Program-made: the position numbers and the translations under genes
In this document: positions 33,645-46,423 of the stretch, one piece after another
Numbering within the stretch: the stretch's first letter is position 1
Layout: each line of letters starts with the position of its first letter
Notes under the pieces: generated by a model
Database searches by the model: none
Told to the model about the DNA's origin: nothing
Seen by the model: the letters and a program-made list of their open reading frames with translations, nothing else
Assembly: GCF_025766255.1 (NCBI RefSeq)
Contig: NW_026516709.1
Location: forward strand, 62,001 to 126,000
Direction of reading: 5' to 3'
Source: Zychaea mexicana
Taxonomy: Eukaryota; Mucoromycota; Mucoromycetes; Mucorales; Lichtheimiaceae
DNA length: 64,000 nt

Positions 33645-36600
33645 ATGACAGCACAACCGAAATATCGTACACTTTCAAAGGAGGTAATACCACTGTTGAG
33701 CTATCACAGAAGGGAAACTGAGGAGGCAGTGGGACTAAACACAACATATCTTTTTTGTTTCGTTTTTTCTCTTAGGTGTTATTTTCGCGTCTGCAACATT
33801 CAACAGCGGTAGAAATACCTCGCGCTCCCATAGTCGCTCCAGACAGTTCCACGAGCGATTTAAAAGCGTTTCAGGAGAGTCTTGCAGCGAAGAAAAGGAG
33901 ACATGGCCAAGTAGATTCCGTTGTTAATCGCGTTCAAAGCACCACAGGCAGGGTGATGTATCAAGTTAGATGGCAAGATGGCGCAGAGACACAGGTATGT
34001 AACAAAACCTTTTGCTGTGCATAGTGTGATCCTCCACTTCATGCCCAACACAATGCTAAGAAACTGTTCTCTTGTTTTTTATATCTTTTTATTTTGCTTA
34101 ATAGGAAACAGTGGCAGTTGTACGAAGTCTTGCATATGACAAATTTGAAGCTTGTGAACATAAATTACTTGGCACAATGTCGTCAAATGCTGTAACGAGC
34201 GACTCCGGGGACAACAGCAACGATGAACCAGTCATTCGTCGAAGGCAGCGAAAATACAGTGTAAAGGTGGCAGATGACGTTTACGATGACGCCGATGACC
34301 ACGACATTGATGGCGAGATCAGTAGTGATAGTCAAGGCGTCTATAACAAAGAAAATCAGGGACCATCTAAACGGCGACGTGTAGAAACGGCTGCGATGGG
34401 CGAGCTGAGGACGAGAACAGGACCGTTCCGCGAAGTTCTGTATTATCTGGATGCTGAAGTCATTCACAGACACTGGAAGAACTGCTCAAAATGTGGTCAA
34501 CAGGGCCATCCGAACGGTCCACGCATCAGGAAAACTAAAAAGCGACGATCCAGTAAGGCTCGACGACGTTCCGACGATATGTTTAATATGACGTCCGAGG
34601 AAGAAGAGATGCTGCACGGTCGATTGCTCCTTTGCGTGACATGCTCGGCGGCTCAGCATGAAGGTTGCATCGCACAGAAAACCGCAAAGAAGCAGCTACG
34701 CAAGTGCCGAGACGACAATGGAAAGGTGGTGATGCAATTTCAATGTGACATGTGTTTGGCAGCAATGTGCGGAAAGACAGAGGAGTTTCCACCATGCGAT
34801 GGGTGCCACCAATCCCACAGCATTCGCGGCGTGTCGTTTGTGCAAGCAGAGAAGGAGTCGGAAGTGCCTGATGATTCGGCCATCAGCAATGACCAGCAAC
34901 AAGACATCCATCCATTATACAGATGCCAACGCTGTCATCAAGCATATCACGATCAATGCCTCACAAATAACGGCGATATGGGATCTAGTAGCAGCTCTGA
35001 CCTAGCGCGACGATCGTTTGAAGAAGACTGGCACTGCAGTGATTGCAGAAAGTACAACAAGCCTGTCGACTTGATTCTTACCTGGCGTATTGCAGGCGAG
35101 CCAACCGACAAAAAAAATGAGATCGACTTTGATAATATCCCTTCCTCAACGCCACGTGAATTTCTGATCAAATGGCAAGCTACAGGATACACGCATCTAG
35201 ACTGGGTTCCAGAAAGCTGGATCAAGCAAGTCGTCAAACAGAAATACGTCAATTTTTGCAACCGTCAACGCCATGAACGTCACATGACCATGGATGAACT
35301 TGTGCCCAAAGACTACCTAAAAATCGAACGCATTCTCACTGCAGAAGACTCTGCAGGAAATACATTAACTACTGAAAATATACGAAGGGTCAAGAAAGTT
35401 TTCGTCAAATACTACGGCCTTAACTATGATCACAGTAAGCTGAATAATCTATATACGTCACTGGTAGTGGATGTCCAAACTAGTTACGATAGTGATTCTA
35501 ACTGGTTTTTATAGTTTATTGGGATACTCCACCAGATGAGCATTCCGAGTTGTATTCATCCTTCCGAACTGCATATGAAAACTACAAGAGAGCCTGCAAG
35601 GTGGAACCTCCATCAAGAATGCAAAGTCAAGTGACACTGGTAAGGGATCTGGCCACCAAAGAGCATTATGGAAGACACGAGTTGAAACAGCAACCAGAGT
35701 TTGTACGAGGAGGGAATTTGATGCCTCACCAGTTGGATGGTTTGAAGTAAGTGTCGAAGAAAAGTATAGAGACTCAAGAACGTAATATTCAGGATGTCAT
35801 AGAATAATTGTTTAAGTTGATTCGGTCTTGTCTTATTCTAGCTGGCTTATCTTTCAGTGGGAGCGCAGCAAGGGATGCGTCCTTGCTGATGATATGGGCT
35901 TAGGTATGTAACAAAGATGATCTCGATAATTATAGGTAATCGAGATCTATACTGACTTTCTTCCATTTTTACTCACTAGGCAAAACAATTCAGATAGTGA
36001 CCTTTCTAAACTTTTTGCTAAAGAAGTATGAGATCTATCCGTTTGTTATCGTCGTACCTCTAAGCACAACAACCAATTGGTTACGTGAATTTGCGAAATG
36101 GGCACCGGATATGGTAGTTGCGCCATACTATGGCTCAAATATCAGTCGAAAGCATGCATTGAAGTATGAGATCTTCCGTGGAGGTAGCAAGAAGCCACGG
36201 TGTCATGCAATCATCATGACCTACGAGTCCGCTGCCGCCGATGCTGCTGTGCTACCCAAACTAAACTTTTGGCCGGTGCTTATTGTTGATGAAGCCCAGC
36301 GTTTGAAGAACAACAGCAGTCAACTTTTTCAAAAGCTGCTAAAGTCGGTTCGATTCGATCAAGCAGTTCTGATGACAGGTATGAATATATAAAGCTTTAT
36401 TTCGTGAGTTAATCTATATATTGAAAATACACAATGCGTTATGTTTGGGATAGGCACTCCATTGCAAAATAATATCCGCGAGTTAATAAACATCATGCAC
36501 TTTGTCGATCGCAAGGAGTTTGCAGATATCAGAGAACTGGAGGGAAAGTACAAAAACCTCTCGCATAGCACGGTTCAAGATCTACACGACCGATTAAAAC

Positions 36601-39282
36601 CATACTTCTTACGACGCACCAAAGAAGTGGTTCTCAAGACACTGCCACCCAAATCCGAAATCATTGTTCCAGTCTCGATGAGCTCATTACAAAGGGAAGT
36701 CTACAAGGATATCCTTGAGAAGAACCTCAAGTCCTACGCACATCTCACGAGCAGCAATCAAGATGGACCGGGCAAGGCAAAGAAAACATCACTTGCCAAC
36801 ACGCTCATGCAATTGCGCAAGACCCTCGAGCACCCCTATCTCCTATCGGATATTGAAATCAAGCAGAAGGATGCAGCAACAACCCAGCAAGTGCTAATAG
36901 ACGCGTGTGCAAAGCTCAAAGTGCTACATCAGATGCTCCCAAAACTTAAAAACGGCGGTCATCGCGTGCTTATATTCTCGTCGTTCAAGGGAACACTGGA
37001 TATCCTGGAGGATTATCTGACTTTTGAACGGTACAAATATGTGCGCATTGACGGAGACACACCAACCAGTGACCGTGTCAGCTACATTGATCAGTATAAC
37101 GCACACAATTCGGACTTGTTTGTATTTTTGCTGACGACTCGAGCAGGCGGTGTGGGCATCAACTTGGCGACGGCTGATACGGTTATCATGTGGGACTTTG
37201 ATTATAATCCACACGCCGATTTGCAGGCTATTTGCCGTGCATACCGCATTGGACAGACGCGTCCCGTTTTGGTGTTGCGCTTCATGACACGACTTTCAGC
37301 TGAAGAAAAGATTGCACAGATCGCTAAGAAAAAGATGGTGTTGGACCACCTAGTTGTGGACAAAATGGACGACGACGATCTCGATGAGGACGACGTCGCG
37401 GGTATCATCAAATTTGGCGCTCAGGCGCTTTTTGAAGAAGACGACTCAAAAAAGATCACGTATGACTCGGCTGATATTGACAAGTTGCTCGATCGTTCAA
37501 GTAATGCATCTACCACCGAAGAGTCTTCCTCACCAGCCGCACCAGAAGCGGGTCCAAGCAGCAGCAGCTCGGAGCAGTCTGGATCCAAGCCTATGTCATT
37601 TTCATTTGCTAAAGTCTGGAATCTCAACAATGATGCTGCGACCGAGGAGTTGACTGACGACGGGGATAAGGACCATGCTGAAGATGATAATTTCTGGGTC
37701 AAGTTCTTGGAGTTGAAGAATTCGCAGGCTGAGATGGAACAGCAAAAGAAAGAAGAGCTTGGTAGAGGTGCTCGGAGACGGACAAAAGTCGTAAGTGTTC
37801 ACCTTTGGTTTTTTTCTTCTCCCTTTGTGCGTGCCTGTTTTAATGTCTTGATTGTTTTAGAACTATTCCGATCAACGTGAACAACAACGACGAGCAAAGA
37901 ACAATGGAAAGCAAACGGGCGAGGAAACAGCTAGTGTTTCTGGCGAAATCAATGCTGCTTTATCCGATAACGATCTTGATTATGAGCTTCCAGAACAGCC
38001 AGAAGTCGATGATGAATCTGAGGATGAAGAACCTTTCGATTTTCAACCAACACCATTGCCTGTCGCTTTGGGTCCCGTGGCTCAGCCACCTAAACAACCA
38101 CGTCGCCCTTACAAGAAAAAGAAAACTTCACCATCCAAATCTGCCAACCAAATAGTGCCAATAGCCAGCGCAGGAACTAAGCCGTCGATAAGTCCATTAG
38201 AATATTGTCCTCCTCCTGCAACGCATCTGCAGCACCAACCGTCTCTTACAGAACAATATAGCTTTGATTTGGTAAACCGGCTTCTAGCAAACACCACATC
38301 GCCTTCTCGTCGTCCTCCACCACCATTCGCTCCTGTTTCAGCAAAACAGCATCAGTCATCTCGTCAAGAACGCCCGCCAACGCTAAATCTAAATGACAAC
38401 AACAACAACAACCTACCTAGCGAGAGATACTTCCAAAAGTTGCATGACCTGGTACTATTAAACCCGCGAGACCAACAGCCTCCTCACCCTTCGCATGCAA
38501 CCATGACACGCCCACCACCACCCGGACTGTATCCTTCTCCTGTGACGTTGCAAAACCCTCAACCACCTTTTGGTGCGCCTCAGAACCATCATCATCATGC
38601 AGCGTCCCAGAATGTCGTGGTTGATCAACAGCAACAACAACAACATCTCCAGCATCAGCACCAGCGTCTTCAGCAACAGCAGCAACTTGAGCAACAACAG
38701 CAATCTGAGCAGCAACGACAGTTCCTGCAGCATCTTCTACGACTTGGATCGCAAATCAATCAACAACGACAACAGCAGAGGCAGCAACAACCACCTGTTC
38801 CTCCTCACTTGATAGGATCGCAACCACCACCACCACCACCACCACCATCAGGACAACTACCATCGTTCATCCCACATCCTCTGTCTGCACCACAACAGCA
38901 AGCTCCTCAAACGCCTCCAACGCCAATGCAAACGCAACCTACCCGATTCGTGGGACAGCACCCTCAGCACGATAACAACGGTTATCCATTTGGACATCAT
39001 CATCTTCCAATGAGTTATAGCTCTGGTCAGCAACAATCCCAACCACAACAACAGCAGCCAAATATCCAAAAACGCAACGACACATCAATGCATCAACTTG
39101 CACCAGGACATACATCGGTTCAGGAAGCGGCACCTACACTGTCGTCACCCCAACCCTTTAACCAAACACTACAGCAACAATTCCCTGTACATACATTTCC
39201 ATCTGCAAATCCTGCTTCTGCTTCATCCCCATCCCAAAACATCCCGCATGCATCTTTACCGCATAATTTACCTCAGCAATAA
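33645..39282 (+). CDS. CHD/Mi-2-class SNF2 chromatin-remodelling ATPase
   Basis: Exons: 33645-33683, 33776-33994, 34105-35434, 35515-35746, 35842-35903, 35980-36378, 36454-37790, 37861-39282; all phases agree, about 1,679 residues. Order: a chromo/Tudor-like strand near residue 60-110; Cys-rich PHD-type fingers about 215-410 (CSKCGQQGH, CVTCSAAQHEGC, CDMC, CQRCHQAYHDQC, WHCSDC); chromodomain-like FLIKWQATGYTHLDWVPESW and a second (VFVKYYGLNYDHIYWD); SNF2 N-lobe (MPHQLDGLNWLIF, ADDMGLGKT, box II DEAQRLKN instead of DEAH); C-lobe (VLIFSSF, TTRAGGVGINLA, ICRAYRIGQTR). The 470-residue tail is acidic, then Pro/Gln/His-rich. The layout resembles fungal Mit1/Mi-2 proteins, which slide nucleosomes for silencing; orthology is inferred. 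It is the first host gene beyond the TE block. Confidence 0.9.
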
Positions 39283-40482
39283 TTCTGGGAACTTTTTATT
39301 TGGACTATATCATTATTCATTATTAGCCAATTCCTCGTTTGGGCCAAAAACAGCTTTTCAATGTCGTCGGTTTGCTGGAAGGCTAGTGAGTTCGGTCAAG
39401 GTCGCCCTACCTTTACTTCCTAACACGTACTACTGTACCACTGCTACTGTGTATGAGTAGTATTACTTTCAAAAAAAAAATCTGAAACCATTTTAATGTT
39501 CAATCTAAAAAGTCATTCGATACTCTTATACATTTTCTGGTTGCGATGACATTCTTTTTCTCGTCGCCAATGATGATCCCGTCAACAGCTCAATATGCTC
39601 GCTGTCCCTAGAGCAGTATCACCTTTGACGAAAAGAAAACCAACAGTAATTTGACGACACCAAAAGTTTAATTGGTCCACTTCTTTGTAGCGCAAGTGAT
39701 ATAAATATACGAGTATGTATCACTTAGTGATACACAAGCAGTGATATGCCACTGCAAGTATCATGCACATATTGGAAACATAAACCGTCTACGCACTGGA
39801 CCATTTTGTGTGCTAAGATACTTCCTATAAAAAAGTGACATGCTCTTACTTCTCCTTCTGACGCCAATGCCTTCTTTATAATCGTAAATCTGCTTGTATA
39901 ATACTACTGCTACTACTATCCTGTCATTATGTACTCCAGCTTCTTTTTTACAATTGAAAGCAACAGGAGATTAGTCAAGGGGTGGAGGAGGAACATAAAA
40001 AAAGCCATATGGGTTAAGGAGAGCTGATGCTGTGTGGGTGTTGCTAGAGTGCCGCTGAAGGCAGATCTACAGTTTGCAAAAAAGATAACCCCCCTGGGCA
40101 AATGAATCAGGAACATTTATCGCTTAACAAGAATGATGTTTATGATTGATAGATGATAAAAAGTATAAGGGAGGGGCATTGGCTTCCAAGCGAAGGAAGC
40201 GTTTAGAAAACAAACAGTCATCCGTAACCCAATGGCCGCAGTAGTCCTTGAGTTATAACACTTGGAGAACCACTCCACTCCCCCCCCTCTTTTTTGGAAA
40301 ACCATCAAGAGTCCCTGAGTTCCCTCTTTCTCTCATCCCCCTTAAGAATACACGCAGACTCATCCAACAAACATACACAAACATATCACTCGCATTAGAG
40401 AAGAAAGGCGAGGGAAGGAGAACAAACCCTTTCGATATCACCCTCTTTTTCTTTTTTTTTTTCCTTTCTCTCTTTTGTTAAA
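39283..40482. other. Intergenic region between the remodeller and the DUF7137-like gene
   Basis: No gene supported. It contains a short palindrome TGTATCAC-TTA-GTGATACA near 39716-39734. A strongly C/T-rich leader (about 40260-40480) ends at the start codon of the next gene, typical of fungal promoters or 5' leaders. Confidence 0.5.
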
Positions 40483-41632
40483 ATGCGAATTCTCGGATGC
40501 GCGTATATTTTACTCACTATACTCACTTTCAATTGCCATGCTCTTGACATACGAGGTTAGAAAAGGCATTGAATAGAAAGAAAAAGAAGACGATGAAAGT
40601 TTCTCTAACACCTCCATTCGAATCCCTGTATTTTGAGCAGCAGAACCAGTAGGCTCTGGTAATATTAAAACTACAAAAAGTCCAGCTTTTTTTTATTACG
40701 AGAATAGGCATAACAGCTAATCAACTTTTGCTGATGTTTCTGTGTATTCATGACAACAGCACCTCAACAGCAGGAAACGGCACCCACCGCCACAATATCG
40801 GGAGCCACTCCTAGTACCGGACACATTATTATTAATACAGCAGCGGCGACAGCAGCAAGTCCCGGAGGAGGAGGAGGAGCGGATAACAGCCATAATATTA
40901 ATAACAACAGCGGCTTACCTGCTGGCAACAGCTCGGTGGTAAACAACAACAATCCGTTCGCAGGCAAACCAACGTACGCCTCATACAACAACGATATTCC
41001 ACCTGCGTATCTGACATGGAAAAAACCAGTACCCAATCAAACGTTCCCGCCTTTATTCAAGATTGGTGTGTCGAATATCACGTTTGAATGGTCCGTCGAT
41101 CCCGATATGCTCAAAGTGCAACCTGAAAACTTGACAGTGGCGTTAGCGAACCCTCAAAAACAAACGTACACTGCTGCAATCGTGGCCGGTTCTGCCACAT
41201 CGGCTAATTGGAACTTGGCGGATATCCCGCCTGGATCGCCGTTAATGATGGGTTACTATACCGTTTGGGTCTATGATCAGCGCGGGCCAAAGGCGTTCCC
41301 AAGTCCTGGTTGGTTAATGCCGGATTCTCGATTGGTCGTGGCCATGTATAGTACAGAAGCATACGTGGGTCGAACAGACTGTATGTTTTACTCTACGTTG
41401 TTGTGGTTTGGCAAAAGTCTCTCTTTATGCAGATGTACTGCATATACATACACACTTGCATAGAAGACGGAAACTAATGTCGCTTTTTTATACATATACA
41501 GCCATGTTTTGCCCAACGTGTTACTTGGGTGCCGGAGCCGGATCCCTCCGTGACAGCCTGCTACCGTGGGGAATCACACTAGCCGTCGCCATATGTAGTT
41601 CCGGAATCATGATGCTTTTCATGCTTTACTAG
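40483..41632 (+). CDS. DUF7137-like secretory-pathway membrane protein
   Basis: Exons 40483-40555, 40760-41380 and 41502-41632, phases consistent, 274 residues. Exon 1 is almost exactly a signal peptide (MRILGCAYILLTILTFNCHA). It is followed by a low-complexity Thr/Asn/Gly/Ala linker, then a beta-rich domain (about 85-215) with SNITFEWSVDPDML, YYTVWVYDQRG, GWLMPDSRLVVAMYSTEAY and a C-terminal FCPTCYLGAG. This matches the pattern of the fungal DUF7137 family (ITFxW-YT...PxxL...MY...CxTC). A single hydrophobic helix (WGITLAVAICSSGIMMLFML) ends the protein, so a type I membrane topology is expected. Biochemical function is unknown. A plus-strand start at 40750 inside the intron end would lose the signal peptide and is less likely. 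Confidence 0.82.
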
Positions 41633-41705
41633 AACTAAAATGGTTTCTGTAATAATAATCTCTTTTTATCTTTAGCCTTTTGAAGTCAGCAATCTCAAGA
41701 CAACG

Positions 41706-41706
<1 letters not shown>

Positions 41707-41742
<36 letters not shown>
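41707..41742. repeat. (CA)n microsatellite
   Basis: About 18 CA units, 75 bp downstream of the DUF7137-like stop codon. The region 41633-42162 has no gene of its own; the ORF that runs into 41902 is an extension of the next gene upstream of its likely start. Confidence 0.95.
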
Positions 41743-41746
<4 letters not shown>

Positions 41747-42162
41747 GCACAACATTCAATGGATCTGCCCCATTATAGCTTACTATACACCACATCAAGC
41801 TTCTTCTTCCGCTTCTACTGATAATAGCAATAAACACAAAAAGTATCTAATAATAATACCCTTTTGCATTTGAGGAAAGAATAAAGTCGCTATACTTTCT
41901 TTTGTGTGGTACACAGGCAGTACACATACCGTGTCGAGCTTCCTTTCGTTCCCTCTACACAACTTCATACATGCAGCAAGGGGGTGGGGGTTATTGGATG
42001 ATGAAGCTTTATCTCTCTACTAATAGCTACGAACAGCGGAGAAGCAATCTCAGCATGTATGCTGTATGCTATGCTCGGGTGGTGCTTGAATTTCAAACCG
42101 GAGAGGTGAGTTTCCATTCGCGTCTTTTCTTTTCTCTTTTCTTCCTCCCTCCAAAACACGCC

Positions 42163-44940
42163 ATGCTACGTTCAATACGAGGGAAAACATCGCTTTGCTC
42201 CTTACGATTCCAATCGCACTGCGGCACCCCGTCAACGCGACTCAATGGTGTGCGTTCACCGTCGTCGTCGGCCATGTCAACCTTGCGACGTGATAATAAG
42301 AACAGTACCACCACAATTAGCGGTCAAGTTATTATGCGACAAGGTAGTAGTAGTAGTAGTCGTCGTCTTCCTTGGCTACCCGTCGTGGTGGGCGCTGCTG
42401 CCACCATTGCAGCAGGTGCTTTGCTTACGTCTCATTTCAATACAACGATCCATGCCCTTGAACCGACTGGTAAAGTATAGATAACACGAACGCCACACAC
42501 ACATGTTGGCTATTTTTTTGGGGCGACGCTAAAAGAATGATAACGAATTGTTTTTTCCACATAGTAACGGGCGATCAGATCTGTCAGGCAATTGTACAGA
42601 ATGACTTTAAACGTTTAAGAAAGTATGTTTTTTAAATTGTATAAGTATCCAGAAACAATGGATTATGACCTCAACCCGCTCATTGCTATGATGATACTGT
42701 AGGTTGGCAGAAGATCCGAACTTCAGTCCCAACGTGTACCACCATTACGGATGGACACCTTTGGTAATGAGCATGACTACCTCTCCTTTTGTACTTGTCA
42801 AGTATAATCATCCTGTATACTGATGAAACGTTTTAGCAAGTTGCTGTGATCCAAGATAATGAAGCTATGGTGAAGTTCTTGTTGGAAAAAGGGGCAGGTA
42901 AAAGAATATGGCATGCATGTAACTACTATATAGAAGCCTTCAAAAACTAACCAAGAAATCGATTGTCCTGTGTAAAGATCCCAACTTAGAAGATCATTAT
43001 TATCCACGGTCGCACCAAGCTGCCAACGTGCGCCAGATCGATTTCTCCGAAGATCTATTACCCTACCGCGATTATCGCGAATACACAGCTCTGCATTATG
43101 CCGTCATCATCTGCAATCCGAACGTGGTCAAGATACTTTTAGATCACATGGCCGATCCACTTGTGCGCAACTCGCACGGCTTGACACCACGCGAATACCT
43201 GTATTATGTCGAACGGTTCACGGGCGAGCAGAATATAGAGATTGAAGGCTTGCTTCGTGCCAAGGAAACGTCGTTCTCTGCAGACAAGGCTGCACATGAT
43301 GAGCGACAGCGGAAGGCTCAATTGCAGCGGGAAAAGGAGTATCGCAAGAAACATCCGTTGGAAGATGCGCTCAAGGCCCGTATTGTTGGCCAGTTGGGTC
43401 CGATTCATGCATTGGCTAGCGCTATTCGTCGGAAACAGAATGGGTGGCATGATGAAGATCATCCTCTGGTGTTTCTGTTTTGTGGATCCTCCGGTGTAGG
43501 CAAAACGGAGTTGGCTAAAGGTAAAAGAAAAACCAGAAACCTTTTTATCCTATAGTTTCACTAAAACGAACGATGAAAAGCACTTGCTGGATACTTGCAT
43601 GGCAAGAGCTTGGATAAGGGATTTATCCGGATCGATATGAGTGAGTTTCAACACAAGGCAAGGATTCATCTCCCACTTTTTCCTTTTTCATTCGCAAACA
43701 AAATCTTTGGATTATTATTTCAATAAGCTGACTTTGCAAATATAGCATGATGTATCCCGATTCATCGGCTCACCGCCTGGCTATGTCGTAAGTACCACTT
43801 TTTTTTTGATATGGCCCCTTCATAAGTTCTTGTTGGGTGTGGGGATATGAAATGACATTGAAGAGCTAATGAACGCCAGGGCTATGACGAAGGCGGTCAA
43901 TTGACTGAGAAACTCAAAGAGTGTAAGTTGTCTACATTGCTTGCTTGCTTTGCTGTTATATATCAAAAAGAGGTCTTTCTAAAAACGTGATGTTTATAGG
44001 TCCAAATGCAGTTGTTTTGCTTGATGAAGTCGAAAAGGTATAAAAACCCCGATGCATGAATATGCATTATGTCGTTGAAAGAGAGAGAAAGAGAAACTAA
44101 TGCGTTTGGCATAAAAATCAACTCTAGGCACATCCCGACGTGCTGACGATCATGCTTCAATTGTTTGATGAAGGCCGTATCACTGACGGAAAAGGCACTA
44201 CGGTTGAGTGTCGTGATGCCATTTTCATCATGACATCCAATCTTGCACAACATGAGATTGCCGATGAAGCCGAGTTATTGCGTCTAGAAGCATCGGTTTC
44301 GAGCGACGCACAGACCGTTGGCACTGCCACCACGGGTATAGTGGGTAGCTCAGCAACTACCAAGAGTAACACCAAGTACAGTGCTCAAGAACAAGACCAG
44401 GGTGATGGCAATGTGGATGATGAGAATCAAGCATTGGTAGACGACGGACAGATTTCATTGTCACGCAAGTTTATCGAAATGACCATCTACCCGATCCTGT
44501 ACAACCATTTCCGACGTGACGAGTTCCTCGGCCGTATCAATGAAGTGCTGTTCTTTTTACCGTTCAGCGAAGAAGAACTGCGTGATATCACGTCTCGTGA
44601 GCTGAGACGTTGGGCTGACAAGGCACGGACAAGACATGGGATTACAATGACCTGGGACGCCGATGTAGTGGATGTGTTGGCGGATGGATATAATATTCGC
44701 TATGGCGCACGTAGCATCAAGTATGAGGTCGAACGTAAAGTTGTGAATTTGATTGCCAAGGCCAATGAGAATGACGATGTGATGGATGGTGGACGTGTGC
44801 ATGTTGTGGTGGACAAGGCTGCCGGCAAGAAGCGTCGTCTGTGTAAGCTGGATATTACAGAACGTGGTGGTGATGACAACAAGCCATCTGGTGGCAGCAG
44901 TGGCGGTGGTGTTGGTGGTTGGTTCAGCAGCAAAAAGTAA
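42163..44940 (+). CDS. Ankyrin-ClpB AAA+ disaggregase (Skd3/CLPB-like), mitochondrial-type
   Basis: Ten exons (42163-42469, 42565-42622, 42703-42763, 42837-42897, 42978-43520, 43581-43657, 43746-43787, 43880-43922, 44000-44037, 44128-44940) give 680 residues with all phases consistent. The N-terminus is Arg/Ser-rich without early acids, like a mitochondrial presequence, followed by a hydrophobic helix (WLPVVVGAAATIAAGALL). Ankyrin-type units follow (HHYGWTPLQVAVIQDNEAMVKFLLEKGA; YTALHYAVIICNPNVVKILLDH). The single AAA+ module has Walker A GSSGVGKTE, pore-loop neighbourhood SRFIGSPPGYVGYDEGG, Walker B VVLLDEVEKA, FIMTSN, FLGRINEV (Arg finger) and sensor-2 GARSIKYEVE, then a ClpB-type D2 C-domain. 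A 50-residue polar insert follows TSN. Human CLPB has the same ankyrin plus one-AAA+ layout. The intron after exon 6 is GC-AG. I chose ATG 42163 because it follows a C/T leader and starts the presequence. Confidence 0.9.
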
Positions 44941-45065
44941 AAACTACACTCCCCTATTTTCTTTTACTTGCTATTTTAGAATATATATATATATAAAAAG
45001 CTTTATATTATGTACATGAGGTGTGTGTGTGTGTAGAAGGAGAGGGAGTATCGTGGTATATATGT

Positions 45066-46423
45066 TTAGGCATGATCGATAAAGATGGTGTAGACCAATC
45101 CACCGAGCAGGCCGCCTACATAAGGAGCAAACATGGGAATAAAGGCATAGTACTCGCGGATCGAAAAGACGCCTGATCCCCAGCCAGCCATGGCAGTAAA
45201 CACACGGGGTCCAATGTCACGTGCAGGATTGAGCGAGAAGCCAGATGTGTAGCCCAGACTCATGGAGATTACCATCAGACCCGTAGCAATCATGACGCCT
45301 TGCGACTGATGGAACGGCATGTTGTTTGGATGACCTGTCACCATGATAAGCAAAAGCAAGAAGGCGGTGCCAATGATTTCCGATGCAATAGCGGCTCCGG
45401 TGCCCACGTACAGTGGCGGGTACGTCGCAAAAACACCAGCAGTGCCATGGTCACCGAGGATTTGTCGGTTGCCTCCGTCGAATTCGTTCAGGGCTGGATA
45501 AATCATCGAATACAGAATCGCTGCGCCCGAGAAGGCGCCCAGGAACTGTGCGGCCATGAAGATCGGTACCTTGCGTGTTGGGAACCCAGAGTAGGCCCAG
45601 AAGGTTAACGTGACGGCAGGATTAATGTGAGCACCCTAAGAAACATGCATCGTGTGGTGTTCAGTATTCATCATCGAAGCTATATAGGTTACACCAATCA
45701 TCTGTATCTTCTTCCAAGGTCCCGTACGCCAATGAATAGCACTTACAGATATATGCCCAGATACGCTGATTGCAAATAATACTGCCAGGCCTGTACAATA
45801 TCCAGAAAAAAAAAGAGGGCAATCGTTGCTTAGTATGCTTGTTTGTTTATATGCACTCTTGCGGGCAGGAGCAAGAAGGAAGAAGTATGTGTGGGTACAG
45901 CAACAGTTACTTTACCTGTTCCAAATGAAGAAGTGAGCCACGATTTGGTCCCGATATTCAAGGTCTGCTCGGCCGAGACACCATCGATGAGGCAGATAAG
46001 AATCAGTGTACCAATGAATTCTGCTAAAAATTCTCGGTTCTGCAAAATAAAAAGTCATCCCGCGTCAGGTGATTTAACCTCTCTATCACACACTTGCCAC
46101 CCCCACGCACTTGAACTTTTAACGTGTATATGCTAGCAAAGCTACTACTACTACTACTACTACTACTAGAGTCGTTGCCTTACATTAGCTCTAAAGCGTC
46201 GAAATCGCTCAACAAAGGTGTTCGATCCATGCATCACATGTCGTGGAGGAGGTATGTTGGCCGGCTCTACAAATGCTGTCAAAGGAAGAATTTCATCGTC
46301 ATCATCGATGCCGTCGCTTATCAGTGAGCTATCGTCCTTTCCATTCATGTCGGCTACGGTGGATGCACTCGACGCAAGAGGTAGATGGGAAGTAACACTC
46401 AAGGGAGAAGTGGCACGTTGCAT
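45066..46423 (-). CDS. Aquaglyceroporin (MIP family)
   Basis: Minus-strand exons 46423-46184, 46039-45916, 45790-45747 and 45635-45066, 325 residues, phases consistent. The first 80 residues are a cytosolic, Ser/Asp-rich N-terminus. The channel has six hydrophobic helices plus two re-entrant loops: SGHISGAHINPAVT near residue 137-145 and FSLNPARDIGPR near 270-280. The Asp after NPAR and the wider residues around it mark the glycerol-facilitator branch rather than strict water channels. Expected role: glycerol and small-solute flux over the plasma membrane during osmotic change. The first intron holds a (CTA)n run at 46141-46169. The gene converges on the ClpB-like gene with only about 125 bp between stop codons. 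Confidence 0.93.

Noticed and set aside
38458..38733. Long Leu-rich minus-strand ORF and similar frames opposite the 38.0-39.3 kb coding region
   Set aside because: They are antisense shadows of Gln/Pro codon repeats in the remodeller's tail; composition is only Leu/Val/Arg.
41902..42162. N-terminal extension of the ClpB-like ORF upstream of 42163
   Set aside because: The extension is not presequence-like and overlaps a C/T-rich leader; ATG 42163 directly starts a mitochondrial-type presequence.
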